A stretch of DNA of 64,000 nt from Candidatus Poribacteria bacterium (GCA_028819845.1 JAPPKS010000035.1:1-64000), one strand, 5' to 3'; positions 35,250 through 45,218 are shown, numbered from the stretch's first letter. Translations and numbers: made by a program. The notes: generated by a model from the sequence alone, not told the origin.

Positions 35250-36407
35250 ATGGGCGATGTCGTCCAAGCGGCGGTAATGGTGCACCCGGGAAAAATCGAG
35301 ATTCAAGAGTTTCCTTTCCCAGAGTTGGAAGATGGCGGTGTGCTCCTCAAGGTGGAGATGTGCGGCATCTGCGGCACGGACAAGCACACTTGGCGCGGGG
35401 AGACGAAACAATATGCCGGCACCGACGCAGAATCGGATACCCCGTTCCCAATCATTCCGGGGCATGAAGTGGTTGGAATCGTCGCTGAAATCAACGATAG
35501 CAAGAACCCGCGCCTCGACTTCAACGGGGAACGGCTGCGGGTGGGCGATCGCGTCGCCTTGTGCCCGGACGTCATTTGCGGCGAATGCTATGACTGCCGG
35601 CACACGTTTGCGTTCCCTTGGTGTGAAAATCTGCAAGGTTATGGCAATGCGTTTACCGCCGCAGTTCCTCCTCACCTGTTTGGAGGTTGGGCGGAATATA
35701 TGTACATCCTGCCTAACGCATTTCTCTACAAAGTTCCCGAAGAACTTCCGCTGCGAGTTGCCGTCATGGTCGAGTTGATGGCAGTTAGCTACAACCTGGA
35801 TAAGACGAAGGAGTTCTTCACGCTCACCGGTGAGGGATTCGCCACGGGCAGCACCGTTGTTATTCAAGGCGTCGGCCCAATGGGAATTTGTCACGTCATT
35901 AAGGCGCGAATGATGGGCGCTGGACAGATTATCGCCACCGATGGAGCGGATTTCCGACTTGACCTTGCTAGAGAATTTGGTGTTGACCACACCCTCAATG
36001 TGACTCAGACCACCCAAGATGAGCGAATCGAATTCGTCCGTTCTTTGACCCATGGGCGCGGCGCGGACATCATCGTGGAATGTGCCGGCATTGCCGAAGT
36101 CGTGCCTGAAGGGCTGGAGATGCTGCGCAAGGGCGGCGTTTACATTGAGGCCGGCAATTTTGTCGAGACGGGAGAGGTATCGTTAAGCCCCCACCGTCAT
36201 TTCTGTTCAAAAAATATACGGCTAATCGGGATGACAAATCACCCATTCACCGGCTACACGCCGAGCATGGAGTTAATGCAAAGGAATACCAACCGCTTTC
36301 CATTTGAGAAATTCGTGACACATGAATACCCGCTCGCTCAGACCGAAATCGGAATGCTGAAGTCGATGCAACCCGAGCAGTGTATGAAGGTAGTCGTTGC
36401 ACCATAA
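35250..36407 (+). CDS. Zinc-dependent medium-chain alcohol dehydrogenase
   Basis: A 385-residue MDR-family dehydrogenase that oxidises an alcohol or polyol using NAD(P). Catalytic zinc ligands appear in CGICGTDKH (about residues 38-46) and PGHEVVG (about 70). The structural zinc loop is CPDVICGECYDC (about 107-118) with a later Cys (PWCEN). The Rossmann nucleotide-binding loop is VVIQGVGPMGICHV near 206. It begins behind an AGGAAGGA site. Close to sorbitol/threonine-type dehydrogenases; the substrate is not determined. It is followed by PhyH-HEAT and UbiD genes on the same strand, perhaps one catabolic group. A long antisense open frame exists across it but has no family features. Confidence 0.9.
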   Translation: MGDVVQAAVMVHPGKIEIQEFPFPELEDGGVLLKVEMCGICGTDKHTWRGETKQYAGTDAESDTPFPIIPGHEVVGIVAEINDSKNPRLDFNGERLRVGDRVALCPDVICGECYDCRHTFAFPWCENLQGYGNAFTAAVPPHLFGGWAEYMYILPNAFLYKVPEELPLRVAVMVELMAVSYNLDKTKEFFTLTGEGFATGSTVVIQGVGPMGICHVIKARMMGAGQIIATDGADFRLDLAREFGVDHTLNVTQTTQDERIEFVRSLTHGRGADIIVECAGIAEVVPEGLEMLRKGGVYIEAGNFVETGEVSLSPHRHFCSKNIRLIGMTNHPFTGYTPSMELMQRNTNRFPFEKFVTHEYPLAQTEIGMLKSMQPEQCMKVVVAP

Positions 36408-36533
36408 GAGACTTAAACAAACTATCACGGTTGCGCATCAAATTTTCAACTGCATTAAACTACGCTGAAGATGGATTATTGTGTAGGCAACGAAAAATAG
36501 CCTCTGATGTAAAACCAAGAAAAGGAATTAAAA

Positions 36534-38057
36534 ATGCTTGATGACAGATATCTCTTCAATGACAATCAGATACGGGATTTCATTGTCAACGGATATGTGA
36601 CGGTCAAGACGAATCTACCCACTAGTTTCCACGAATACGTCTACCAGCAGCTTAACTCGGTCGTCGAGAAGGAAGGCAACCCGGGGAACAACGTGCTGCC
36701 GAGGATTCCTGAGATTCAGGAAGTCTTCGATCAACCCGTTATCCGGGGCGCCTTTACCAGTATACTAGGTCCGGATTATATCATGCACCCGCACCGCCAT
36801 CCCCACCACAATTCGCCCGGCAGTGAGGCGCAGGGCTGGCACAAGGACAGCTATTGGGGTTATTTAAAGATGCGCAACCACCGCCCCTGGTGGGCAATGG
36901 CGTTCTACTATCCGCAGGATGTCGCCGAAGACATTGGACCGACCGCGGTGTTACCGGGCACACAATATTACTGTACAGGTGAACATGGAAATGATGAAGC
37001 CGGAGTGCCGCTTTTCGGTGGTGCCGGTACAGTAACGATTATCCATTATGACCTTTTGCACCGGGCGATGGCAAATCGTACCGACAAGCATCGGTTCATG
37101 TTGAAATTCCAATTCATCCGCATGGATGCGCCGAAAGAACCCACTTGGAACAATGAAATGTCGGCCTGGTCGCCCGTCGAAAACGGCGGCCCAGCCTTAA
37201 AACCTCAGACTATGTGGCGGCATTGTTGGAACTGGTTGTCGGGCAGGGAACGATTGCATGAGAAAGGCGCCCCATCGCACAACGAAAATTCGTCGAGGAA
37301 TGGCGATGCGGCTAAATTGATTAAAGCGCTGCGCGATGAGAACCCTACCCACCGCCTCAATGCGGTGGACGCGTTGGGAATGATGAGTGATGAAGCCAGC
37401 CAAGACGCTGTGCCGGCATTGATAGAATCTCTGGGAGACACTCAAGAAGCTGTCGGCCTCAACGCCGCCTACGCGTTGGGCGATATTGGCGCCCACGCTG
37501 TGTCGTTGTTGATAGATGCATTGAATCACGAGACGGAGTCGGTGCGGCGGAATGCCGCGTACGCACTCAGCGCGGCCGGCGCGCCGGCTGTTCCTGCGCT
37601 GGAAGCCGCGTTGGAACACAAGTCTGACGCGGTTCGCGCCGGTGCGGCTTTTGCACTGGGCGAGATTGGGGCAGCGACTCAAGACACCGTGGCGAAACTA
37701 GCCAAACTTCTAAAAGATCCGTCAGAGGAGGTGCGCCAGAACATGGTTGAGGCGTTAGGAATAATTGAATCCCCGCCCAAAGATGTTGTGCCGGCGTTGA
37801 CGGACGCCTTGCACGATTCGGACGCTCAGGTTAGGTTCACGGCTGCACTCTCATTGACTCGGATCGGAACGCATGCGCATGAAGCGGTGCCGGCGTTGAA
37901 GGCCGCGTTGAACGATGAGAATCGCTATGTCCGTGCGAATGCGATTGATGCACTGCATCGAATTGGCACACCTGAAGCGCAAGAAGCCTTGTTACACTTT
38001 CTTTTTGCCGCCCGATGGTGTCCCACAACCACCAAAGATAACAACTTTTTCCCATAA
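36534..38057 (+). CDS. Phytanoyl-CoA dioxygenase (PhyH)-like protein fused to HEAT repeats
   Basis: A 507-residue fusion. Residues 1-205 form a PhyH-type Fe(II)/2-oxoglutarate oxygenase: iron ligands in W-H-K-D-S (H-x-D) near residue 102 and the distal His in HYDLLHRA near 168, with RFMLKFQF behind it. From about 260 to the end, at least six HEAT/PBS-lyase-like repeats follow (DAVPALIESLGD, HAVSLLIDALNHE, VPALEAALEHKSDAVRAGAAFALGEIG, VPALTDALHDSDAQVR, VPALKAALNDENRYVRANAIDAL). The repeats probably bind a partner or substrate. This combination is unusual; PhyH expansions are typical of Poribacteria. The link (210-255) is low in structure. The start has an AGGAATT site. Confidence 0.88.
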   Translation: MLDDRYLFNDNQIRDFIVNGYVTVKTNLPTSFHEYVYQQLNSVVEKEGNPGNNVLPRIPEIQEVFDQPVIRGAFTSILGPDYIMHPHRHPHHNSPGSEAQGWHKDSYWGYLKMRNHRPWWAMAFYYPQDVAEDIGPTAVLPGTQYYCTGEHGNDEAGVPLFGGAGTVTIIHYDLLHRAMANRTDKHRFMLKFQFIRMDAPKEPTWNNEMSAWSPVENGGPALKPQTMWRHCWNWLSGRERLHEKGAPSHNENSSRNGDAAKLIKALRDENPTHRLNAVDALGMMSDEASQDAVPALIESLGDTQEAVGLNAAYALGDIGAHAVSLLIDALNHETESVRRNAAYALSAAGAPAVPALEAALEHKSDAVRAGAAFALGEIGAATQDTVAKLAKLLKDPSEEVRQNMVEALGIIESPPKDVVPALTDALHDSDAQVRFTAALSLTRIGTHAHEAVPALKAALNDENRYVRANAIDALHRIGTPEAQEALLHFLFAARWCPTTTKDNNFFP

Positions 38058-38156
38058 CGGCCGGAGATTCGGGCGTGTAAAGAATCGAGGAAATGCAGGT
38101 AACGCGATTCCCGATAGTCATAGGAATTTGTGTTCCGATACGGCACGAGGTAAAAC

Positions 38157-39608
38157 ATGGCATATTCCAGCCTAAGAGATTTTGTCAAAACATTGGAACA
38201 AGAGGGCGAACTGAAACGCATTAAAGCCAAAGTCTCACCCAATCTTGAAGTCTCGCAGATTACCGATCGGGTGAGTAAAGCAGAAGGTCCGGCATTGCTG
38301 TTTGAAAATGTAGAAGGGAGCGAGATGCCGTTGCTCATCAACGCCTTCGGATCTTACAAGCGGATGGCAATGGCGCTCGGCGTGGAAGACCTCAACGAGA
38401 TTGCCGATGAAATTGAAGGAATGATTAAGCTTGGCCCGCCAGAATCGCTTCTTGATAAAGTCAAGATACTCGGCATACTGGCGAAATTGACCAAATTCCC
38501 TCCCAAGACCGTGCGGCGCGGCGCCAGCCAAGAAGTAGTGCATACCGGCGATAGCGTCTCATTGGATAGCTTGCCGCTTATCAAATGTTGGCCCCTTGAT
38601 GCGGATAAATATATCACACTGCCCCAAGTTTTTACGCACAGCCTGAAAACAGGTCAGCGCAATGTTGGCACCTATCGAATACAGAAGATTGATTCACGGA
38701 CAATGGCGATGCATTGGCAGATTCACCATGACGGCGCGGCGCATCACCGCGAATACCGTCAGGCGGGGGAGCGGATGCCTGTCGCCGTTGCAATCGGCGG
38801 CGATCCGGTCATGTCTTATATCGGTACCGCCCCGCTCCCGACAGGCATTGATGAAATCCTGTTCGCGGGCTTTCTCCGCGAATCCAATGTGCCAATGGTG
38901 CAGTGTAAGACGATTGATATGCTTGCGCCAGCAGACGCCGACATTGTGATTGAAGGCTATATCGAACCCGACGAAACCTGCATAGAAGGCCCTTTCGGCG
39001 ATCACACCGGCTATTATTCGCTTGAGGACGAATATCCCGTTTTTCATATCACCGCTATCACCCACCGTAAGAACCCTATCTACCAAACTATCATCGTTGG
39101 CAAACCGCCAATGGAAGACTGCTACATGGGTAAAGCAACTGAGCGAATCTTCTTGCCGTTGATTAAAACACAACTTCCGGAACTGGTCGACATGAATCTT
39201 CCGTTGTTCGGTGTGTTCCACAATTTTGCCTTGGTCTCGATTGATAAACGCTATCCCTTCCACGCAAAGAAGATTATGCATAGCTTGTGGGGACTCGGAC
39301 AACTCATGTTCAGCAAAATCATCATCGTTGTCGATAAAGATGTAGATGTGCAGCGTGTGGAGGAGGTGTTTTTCCGCGTCGGCAGCAACGTCGATCCGAA
39401 ACGCGACGTAACCATTGTCGAGGGGCCCGTTGATGTACTAGACCACGCCGCCCCCCTGATAGGCGCCGGGTCAAAGATGGGGATTGATGCAACGACCAAA
39501 TGGAGTGAAGAGGGTTACGAACGCGAATGGCCCGACGAAATCAAGATGTCTCAAGAGGTAATCGATCTCGTCGACAAACGGTGGAAGGAGTATGGGTTTG
39601 GTGAATAG
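38157..39608 (+). CDS. UbiD-family decarboxylase
   Basis: A 483-residue UbiD-family (de)carboxylase, which uses prenylated FMN made by a UbiX partner not present in this window. Features: LRDFVKTLEQEGELKRI at the start, ALLFENVEGSEMPLLINAFGS near 43, the cofactor region GTYRIQKID...MHWQIHHDGA near 170, and the C-terminal GPVDVLDHAA, GSKMGIDATTKW. Acid residues of the E-R-E-type network are expected near EGPFGDHTGYY (residue 277). Members act in ubiquinone/menaquinone biosynthesis or aromatic acid decarboxylation; length and sequence suit a quinone-pathway enzyme, but the substrate cannot be fixed. Situated 99 bp behind the PhyH-HEAT gene. Confidence 0.88.
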   Translation: MAYSSLRDFVKTLEQEGELKRIKAKVSPNLEVSQITDRVSKAEGPALLFENVEGSEMPLLINAFGSYKRMAMALGVEDLNEIADEIEGMIKLGPPESLLDKVKILGILAKLTKFPPKTVRRGASQEVVHTGDSVSLDSLPLIKCWPLDADKYITLPQVFTHSLKTGQRNVGTYRIQKIDSRTMAMHWQIHHDGAAHHREYRQAGERMPVAVAIGGDPVMSYIGTAPLPTGIDEILFAGFLRESNVPMVQCKTIDMLAPADADIVIEGYIEPDETCIEGPFGDHTGYYSLEDEYPVFHITAITHRKNPIYQTIIVGKPPMEDCYMGKATERIFLPLIKTQLPELVDMNLPLFGVFHNFALVSIDKRYPFHAKKIMHSLWGLGQLMFSKIIIVVDKDVDVQRVEEVFFRVGSNVDPKRDVTIVEGPVDVLDHAAPLIGAGSKMGIDATTKWSEEGYEREWPDEIKMSQEVIDLVDKRWKEYGFGE

Positions 39609-39714
39609 TCGCGGGATCGGAGGAGCGCGCAGCGGCTGCGGTAGTTTTGAAGACTACTGCCATTGTAAATCACGCTGTCGCCCCCTCTTAATCCAATGCG
39701 TTAATCGTTCAAAC

Positions 39715-39744
39715 TTGACAAATCCTTTTGCCTTAATGTAAACT
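39715..39744 (+). promoter_or_regulatory. Promoter for nadA, TTGACA-N18-TAAACT
   Basis: A perfect -35 TTGACA at 39715-39720 and a weaker -10 TAAACT at 39739-39744, with a TG directly before it. It gives a leader of about 120 nt before nadA, containing the small hairpin CCCCG/CGGGG (39848-39865) just ahead of the start codon. Confidence 0.5.
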
Positions 39745-39876
39745 CTAGCAATTTAGCAAGTATCATGACTTTGTTGTAGCTTTTAATAAAATGCCGTAAT
39801 ATTTCCTCACTGCAATCATGACACTAAAAAGACATGAGGTGAAAATCCCCCGTAAAATATCGGGGTAGATGAAATC

Positions 39877-40986
39877 ATGGACGCCCAACCCACAGCAAGA
39901 GACTTTAGCATGCATACGGAAGAGTTCAGTCTTGAAGGCGTAAAAAATGAACTCTACCAGCGGCATCATCCGAGTTTAACGAACATCGACATCGAAGCGC
40001 ATGCAGAAACTGTCTACAATATATTAAAACTCAAGAAAAAACACAACGTGTTAATGCTCGGCCACAATTACATGGAACCGCTTGTGTTCGGTCTGTCTGA
40101 AACATCAGAGCAAGGGGACTCGCTTGGATTAAGCATGCACGCTGCAAAAACAGAAGCACAATACATTATCTTTAACGGCGTGCCGTTTATGGCGGAAACG
40201 GCAAAGATACTTAATCCGTTAAAAACAGTGCTTGTCGCTGATAAATCGGCGGGATGTTCATTGGCGGACAATTTCGGCGCGGAGGATGTGAAGAAGTTGA
40301 AAGCGCTCTACCCCGGCGTTCCGGTCATGATTTACATCAACAGCTACGCTGATGCGAAAGCGGAATCAGACATCTGCTGTACATCAGCGAATGCCGCCAA
40401 GATTGCGCAAGCCATGCCGGGCGAGGAGATTCTTTTTGTTCCGGATATCTTCTTCTCACAAAATTTGGAACAAGAACTCATGGGAGAAAAAACAGTTCTG
40501 TATCCGGGCAAAGGCAATCAAGAACCGGGCGCCGTGTGCGAGGTCCATGAAAGGTTCTCACTCCAAGATTTACTCGCGATACGAGACTCGTTCGAAATCC
40601 CCAAAGGTCATCCGGAGCGAATACTCTATGCACACTGGGAATGCCGCCCGGAGGTGCTTCATGAGGCGGACTATTACGGCAGCACCAGCCAGATTCGCAG
40701 GGACATCGCAAAGCGGGTCGAAGAAAACACGCTGGAACGCGCCTTTATCGCATCGGAATGTGAATTAACCTCGAATCTGGCGCAGGAGTTTCCAACAATT
40801 CAGTTTTGGACGGCTTGTTCCGTGCGTTGCTCGCACATGGCAAAAGTTTCTCTCGACAAAGTGCTGCGTATACTGGAAACGCTAGATAGCGGCGGCGATT
40901 TAAGCCCGCACGAAGTTACGTTGAGCCCGGAGGTCATTGAGGGGGCGAGAAGCCCAATTGAGCGAATGCTTGAAATGAGCGATTGA
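39877..40986 (+). CDS. nadA: Quinolinate synthase
   Basis: A 369-residue quinolinate synthase, making quinolinate from iminoaspartate and dihydroxyacetone phosphate for NAD synthesis, with a [4Fe-4S] cluster. Family marks: LMLGHNYMEP near 60, FMAETAKIL near 105, the cluster cysteines in SAGCSLADN (about 126), HWECRPEV (about 252) and TACSVRCSHM (about 312), and YINSYADAKA and SECELTSNL. No nadB or nadC lies nearby. An ATG at 39910 is an alternative start; 39877 keeps the upstream residues but has only a weak GATG-rich site. Transcribed from its own promoter and convergent with the MoxR gene. Housekeeping. Confidence 0.95.
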   Translation: MDAQPTARDFSMHTEEFSLEGVKNELYQRHHPSLTNIDIEAHAETVYNILKLKKKHNVLMLGHNYMEPLVFGLSETSEQGDSLGLSMHAAKTEAQYIIFNGVPFMAETAKILNPLKTVLVADKSAGCSLADNFGAEDVKKLKALYPGVPVMIYINSYADAKAESDICCTSANAAKIAQAMPGEEILFVPDIFFSQNLEQELMGEKTVLYPGKGNQEPGAVCEVHERFSLQDLLAIRDSFEIPKGHPERILYAHWECRPEVLHEADYYGSTSQIRRDIAKRVEENTLERAFIASECELTSNLAQEFPTIQFWTACSVRCSHMAKVSLDKVLRILETLDSGGDLSPHEVTLSPEVIEGARSPIERMLEMSD

Positions 40987-41020
40987 GTTGCCGCCAATCC
41001 ATCCAATCCCCCACCAGACT

Positions 41021-42004
41021 TCACTCCGCATCTAAAGATTCAAGAATACTCGTGACGATTTCATCAGTTTTGATGTCCTCGCCCTTACCTTCATAGTTCA
41101 AGAATATGCGGTGACGCAGCGCAGGGAGTGCAACTGCTTGTACGTCCTCAAAAGCCACGTTGTAGCGCTCGTCTAGCAATGCCTTAATCTTTGCTGTTAG
41201 TGTGACCGCTTGTACACCGCGAATGCTCCCCCCCAACTCGACATACTGCTTGGTAATCTCCGGTGCATCGGGATTGTCCGAATGAGTCGCTCGAATTAGC
41301 GCAATGATATACCGCTCCACATGTTCCACAATTGGCACACGCCGAACCATCTGCCGCATCCACTGAATCGTCTCTGAATCAATCACCCGCTCTATTGGAA
41401 CATCTCCATCCCTTGTGGTGCGGCGCATAATCTCAAGCATTTCATCTGCGTCCGGATAATTCACGTGAAGCTTAAATAGAAATCGATCTAACTGGGCTTC
41501 TGGCAACGGATACGTCCCCTCTAACTCCAACGGATTTTGCGTTGCGAGAACACAAAACGGTTCATCGAGTTTGTGGCTTGTCCGCGCTACACTTACTGTC
41601 CGCTCCTGCATAGCTTCCAGCAACGCGGATTGGGTTCGCGGTGTGGCTCGGTTAATCTCGTCTGCCAACACAATCTGCGCGAAAATCGGCCCCTTCTGAA
41701 ATTCGAACTGTTTGCGCCCTTGTGCGTTTTCGATAAGCAACATAGTACCCGTAATGTCGGATGGCATCATATCGGGCGTGAACTGAATTCGCGAAAAGGA
41801 CAAGCTCAACACTTCGCTTAACGTATGTACCAGTTGCGTTTTGCCCAAGCCGGGAACGCCTTCGAGCAGTGCATGTCCGTCGGCGAGCAGGCACAGTAAC
41901 GCGCCTTCGATGATTTCATCCTGCCCAACGATGCGCTTTTGGACCTCTGCCTTAATGCGGTTGTAATTTTCTCGGAACTGTTGTACTTGGACTTCGGTCT
42001 GCAT
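41021..42004 (-). CDS. MoxR-family AAA+ ATPase
   Basis: A 327-residue MoxR-type AAA+ protein, a chaperone-like ATPase that assembles or activates partner proteins, often with von Willebrand factor A domain proteins. Walker A GVPGLGKTQ near residue 54, Walker B LADEINRATP near 114, followed by SALLEAMQE, sensor-1 ATQNP near 155, and the C-terminal lid (LPALRHRIFLNYEGKGED). Length is normal. The usual companions (DUF58 and VWA proteins) are absent here: its neighbours are nadA and trkH. It could act with genes outside the window. Partner unknown. Confidence 0.92.
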   Translation of the reverse strand: MQTEVQVQQFRENYNRIKAEVQKRIVGQDEIIEGALLCLLADGHALLEGVPGLGKTQLVHTLSEVLSLSFSRIQFTPDMMPSDITGTMLLIENAQGRKQFEFQKGPIFAQIVLADEINRATPRTQSALLEAMQERTVSVARTSHKLDEPFCVLATQNPLELEGTYPLPEAQLDRFLFKLHVNYPDADEMLEIMRRTTRDGDVPIERVIDSETIQWMRQMVRRVPIVEHVERYIIALIRATHSDNPDAPEITKQYVELGGSIRGVQAVTLTAKIKALLDERYNVAFEDVQAVALPALRHRIFLNYEGKGEDIKTDEIVTSILESLDAE

Positions 42005-42122
42005 AATTGATAAGCGGCTAAAGCTAATAACTGCTGAATTCCTGTAGAGTCAAATATAGGGGTTGTGTAACCGTTCAACCTATCCTACATGCACTTTAAT
42101 GATTTCGTATCGCGACGTTAAT

Positions 42123-43658
42123 TCACTTTCTCCATAACTCCGGTGAGAATAAAACCAATACGGTGTAAAGTTCCAGACGCCCTAATAACATGCAAAAACT
42201 GAGGATAAATTTCCCCAGCGGGTGGACATGTGCGTAATTGTCCGCGGGCCCTACAGATCCGAAACCGGGGCCGATGTTCCCCATCGTTGCAATAACGGAC
42301 GCGGCTGCACTAGCTAAATCCATGCCTAGCGTTGCCATCATGCAAGTCGCAATCGTGAAAATTCCGACGAATAGAAAGAAAAACCCAAGGATGTGCGTCA
42401 TGACCTCCGGCGGAACCACCCTATCATTGAGTTTAATAGGCAAGACGGCGTGCGGGAGTATTAACCGTTTAATCTCTGTGTACCCCTGCTTGATGAGCAG
42501 CAAAAAACGCACATGCTTAATCCCGCCCCCTGTTGAACCAGCACACCCACCGAAGAACATCAATACAATTAAGATAATTTGGGATAAGTAAGGCCACCGT
42601 TCAAAATCTGCGGTGCCGAATCCTGTTGTCGTGATAACGGATACGACTTGAAAAGATGCGTAGCGCAGCGCTGTGCCAATCGAACCGTAGACGACCTCCT
42701 CACCAACTTTGACCCTCGCCGTGTTCCAAGCGATTAACCCCGTACAAAGGATGATCATGAGGCAGTAAAACCGAAACTCGGCATCTTGCAGGTAACTCTT
42801 GAAATTACCGCGTAAAGCCCGATAGTGTAAGGAAAAACTTGCCCCGGCAATGAACATGAAGATGATGACGACCACGTCAATAAAAACGCTGTCATAATGC
42901 CCGATGCTCGAATTTTTGGTTGCGAAGCCGCCGGTCGCCATCGTACCGAATGCGTGGCAGAATGCATCAAATAACGCTTCTCCCGTAGGTGCGCGAAGCT
43001 CAGGGGCAACAAACTTGGTAGCGCCAATCCAGAGAAGCATGACTTCTACAAACGTAATCAGAACATAAACCACCCAAAGCAGTTTGGCGGTTTGTGCGAT
43101 GCGCGGTGTTAATCGATCCTTACTGGGCCCCGGAACTTCAGCGCGGTAAAGCTGCATCCCGCCGACGCCCAACATCGGCAATATCGCCAGCGCAAGCACA
43201 ACAATGCCCATTCCGCCAAGCCAATGCATCAAGCTTCGCCAGAGAAGAATGGCATGGGGAAGATGCTCGATTTCGGTGAGAACGGTTGCGCCGGTTGTTG
43301 TGAACCCCGACATGGATTCAAAGTAGCAAAAAGAAAATTCAGCCAGCCAATTTCTCCCCGCCCCCTCGAACACATGGTAAAAATAATATGGGAACGACCC
43401 AAACAGGGCGATAACCGCCCAACCTAATGTGACAACGGCAAACCCTTCTTTGTTTCCAAGTTCTTGACCGGATTTAGTCCTCAGACGGAGTGCTAGTCCG
43501 ACGAGGAGCGTGATGAGAAAGGAGTAGATAAACGCTCGTAAATCCGTTTCGCCCTTTGCCGATTGATAGTACACAGCTATCAGCAGCGGGCATAGCATCG
43601 TTGCCGCAAGACATACCAGTAAATTGCCAAGCGTGTACCGTACTAATCTTAAATTCAC
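42123..43658 (-). CDS. trkH: TrkH-family potassium transporter membrane subunit
   Basis: A 511-residue integral membrane protein forming the ion path of the Trk potassium uptake system. It has four P-loop repeats: the first filter is SGFTTTGAT near 115, others are around GTMATGGFATKN and VITTTGFGTAD, and the last is in ATMGNIGPGFG near 470. N-terminal double helix, no extra domain. A GTG at 43658 is the start. It lies downstream of trkA (180 bp apart, no gene in between), on the same strand, so the two probably form one unit: TrkA gates TrkH in response to nucleotides. Confidence 0.92.
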   Translation of the reverse strand: MNLRLVRYTLGNLLVCLAATMLCPLLIAVYYQSAKGETDLRAFIYSFLITLLVGLALRLRTKSGQELGNKEGFAVVTLGWAVIALFGSFPYYFYHVFEGAGRNWLAEFSFCYFESMSGFTTTGATVLTEIEHLPHAILLWRSLMHWLGGMGIVVLALAILPMLGVGGMQLYRAEVPGPSKDRLTPRIAQTAKLLWVVYVLITFVEVMLLWIGATKFVAPELRAPTGEALFDAFCHAFGTMATGGFATKNSSIGHYDSVFIDVVVIIFMFIAGASFSLHYRALRGNFKSYLQDAEFRFYCLMIILCTGLIAWNTARVKVGEEVVYGSIGTALRYASFQVVSVITTTGFGTADFERWPYLSQIILIVLMFFGGCAGSTGGGIKHVRFLLLIKQGYTEIKRLILPHAVLPIKLNDRVVPPEVMTHILGFFFLFVGIFTIATCMMATLGMDLASAAASVIATMGNIGPGFGSVGPADNYAHVHPLGKFILSFCMLLGRLELYTVLVLFSPELWRK

Positions 43659-43838
43659 AGCATCAGGAGCAGACTATACCATTTTTCCTATGCGCGAGAA
43701 AGCATATAGAGAAACCCGTCAAGCGTGGTTTCATGATTCAAAACTAATCGTTTTTGCGGCATCAATGCTTCAGGATTACATCAAAATGACGTTACAGTCG
43801 AATCAGCCAATCAAGGCGTTGTGTTTTAACTTTCGCCA

Positions 43839-45218
43839 TTACTTCTCTGAGAACAGTGCTTCGACAGCAGGGATTGCATCTGGTAAACTGAAGATAATGA
43901 CACGGTCCCCCACTTGAACCACGAGGTCACCTGTCGGAACAAAAACTCGATCGCGCCGAACAATTGCGCCAATCAAAGCGTCATCGGGCAATTTCAAGTG
44001 GTTAATCTCTTTGTGCGTAACTCTTGAGTTGATACCCGCAACAAGCTCGATGACTTCCGCGTCAACCTCTCGCAACGATGCCGCAGACACCACGGGCCCG
44101 CGGCGAATAAGCCGGAGACTGTTGTTGACTGCATTTAGGTGGAGACTCACCGCCGCATCAAGTGTGGGAATAGATGCGAGGATTGGCAAGTAACGTGGTT
44201 TTTGAACCAGTGCAACCACACGGGCAGCGCCGTTCTGCTTGGCTGTCACACACGCCATAATATCGTTTTCATCATCGCCCGTTACGGAAACAAATCCATC
44301 CGCTTCGTTGACACCGGCTTGCTCCAAGAAACCGGGCTGCAGGTAATTTCCGTAGAGCAGCGTGGTTTTATTCAAAATGGTTGATGCAGCTTCGGCCAAC
44401 CTACGGTCCGACTCAATCATTTTGACTTGAACCCCGCCCTTTTCGAGGGCTTGCGCCAGATAAATACCAATTCGCCCGGCACCGACGATTATTACCCGCT
44501 TGAGTTTTCGATTCAAGGACACACCGGAAAGTTCGAGTAGATGCATAACCGCGTCGCGGCTTCCGATTGCAAACGCTTCATCGCCTACTAAGATGCGGTC
44601 TCCCCCTTTTGGAATAATCGTCGCGCCATCCTTACGTTTTATCGCCGTGAATAGTATGTTCGACGTGAGTTCTTTATTTCCCCAAGCTGCGCCTTCCCTT
44701 CCAATCTGGCTTAGCGTTTTGCCCTGGAGCGGATTGGAGGCATTCACCTGAAATGCAACCAACTGTACCTTGCCGTCTTCGAATTCGACAATTTCACGCG
44801 CTTCCGGCATATTGAGCAGCCGCAAGAGTTCTTGTGCACAGAGTTGGTCCGGATTGATGAGCAGGTCAATTCCAAAGTCCTGCGGCGATAAATCTTCACT
44901 GTTAGCGAAGTAGTCCGGAGACGAAACGCGCGCAACCTTCGTCTCGACTCCATGTTTGGAAGCGATCAAACACGCGAGTAAGTTTATTTCATCGCAGTTC
45001 GTTGCAGCAATAAGTAACTCGGCGTCTTGGATGCCAGCCTGTTTTAGTAAGGGGGGTGAAGCCCCTGAACCTTGGAGTGTCGAGAGATCTAGCTGTTCCT
45101 GAGCACGCCGGCAAGCTGTCTCCGACTGGTCAATCAGAACAACGTCGTTGTTCTCGGCGGTCAACAGCTTTGCTGCATGAAATCCGAACTCTCCCACACC
45201 TATGACGATTGCTTTCAT
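43839..45218 (-). CDS. trkA: TrkA, nucleotide-binding subunit of the Trk system
   Basis: A 459-residue cytoplasmic protein with two tandem RCK units, each an NAD-binding Rossmann domain plus a small TrkA-C domain. The first loop is VIGVGEFGFHAAKLL at the very start, the second VIIVGAGRIGIYLAQAL near 230. TrkA-C parts carry the DRILVGDEAFAIGS and LVVQVGDRVIIFS motifs. This double-unit length is typical of TrkA proteins. It binds NADH/ATP and controls the TrkH channel encoded next. Start ATG at 45218. Upstream is the gcvP stop, 81 bp away. Confidence 0.93.
   Translation of the reverse strand: MKAIVIGVGEFGFHAAKLLTAENNDVVLIDQSETACRRAQEQLDLSTLQGSGASPPLLKQAGIQDAELLIAATNCDEINLLACLIASKHGVETKVARVSSPDYFANSEDLSPQDFGIDLLINPDQLCAQELLRLLNMPEAREIVEFEDGKVQLVAFQVNASNPLQGKTLSQIGREGAAWGNKELTSNILFTAIKRKDGATIIPKGGDRILVGDEAFAIGSRDAVMHLLELSGVSLNRKLKRVIIVGAGRIGIYLAQALEKGGVQVKMIESDRRLAEAASTILNKTTLLYGNYLQPGFLEQAGVNEADGFVSVTGDDENDIMACVTAKQNGAARVVALVQKPRYLPILASIPTLDAAVSLHLNAVNNSLRLIRRGPVVSAASLREVDAEVIELVAGINSRVTHKEINHLKLPDDALIGAIVRRDRVFVPTGDLVVQVGDRVIIFSLPDAIPAVEALFSEK

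Noticed and set aside
35103-36053. A 316-codon open frame on the minus strand
   Set aside because: It lies opposite the alcohol dehydrogenase, which has full zinc and cofactor motifs, and has no family features or ribosome binding site.
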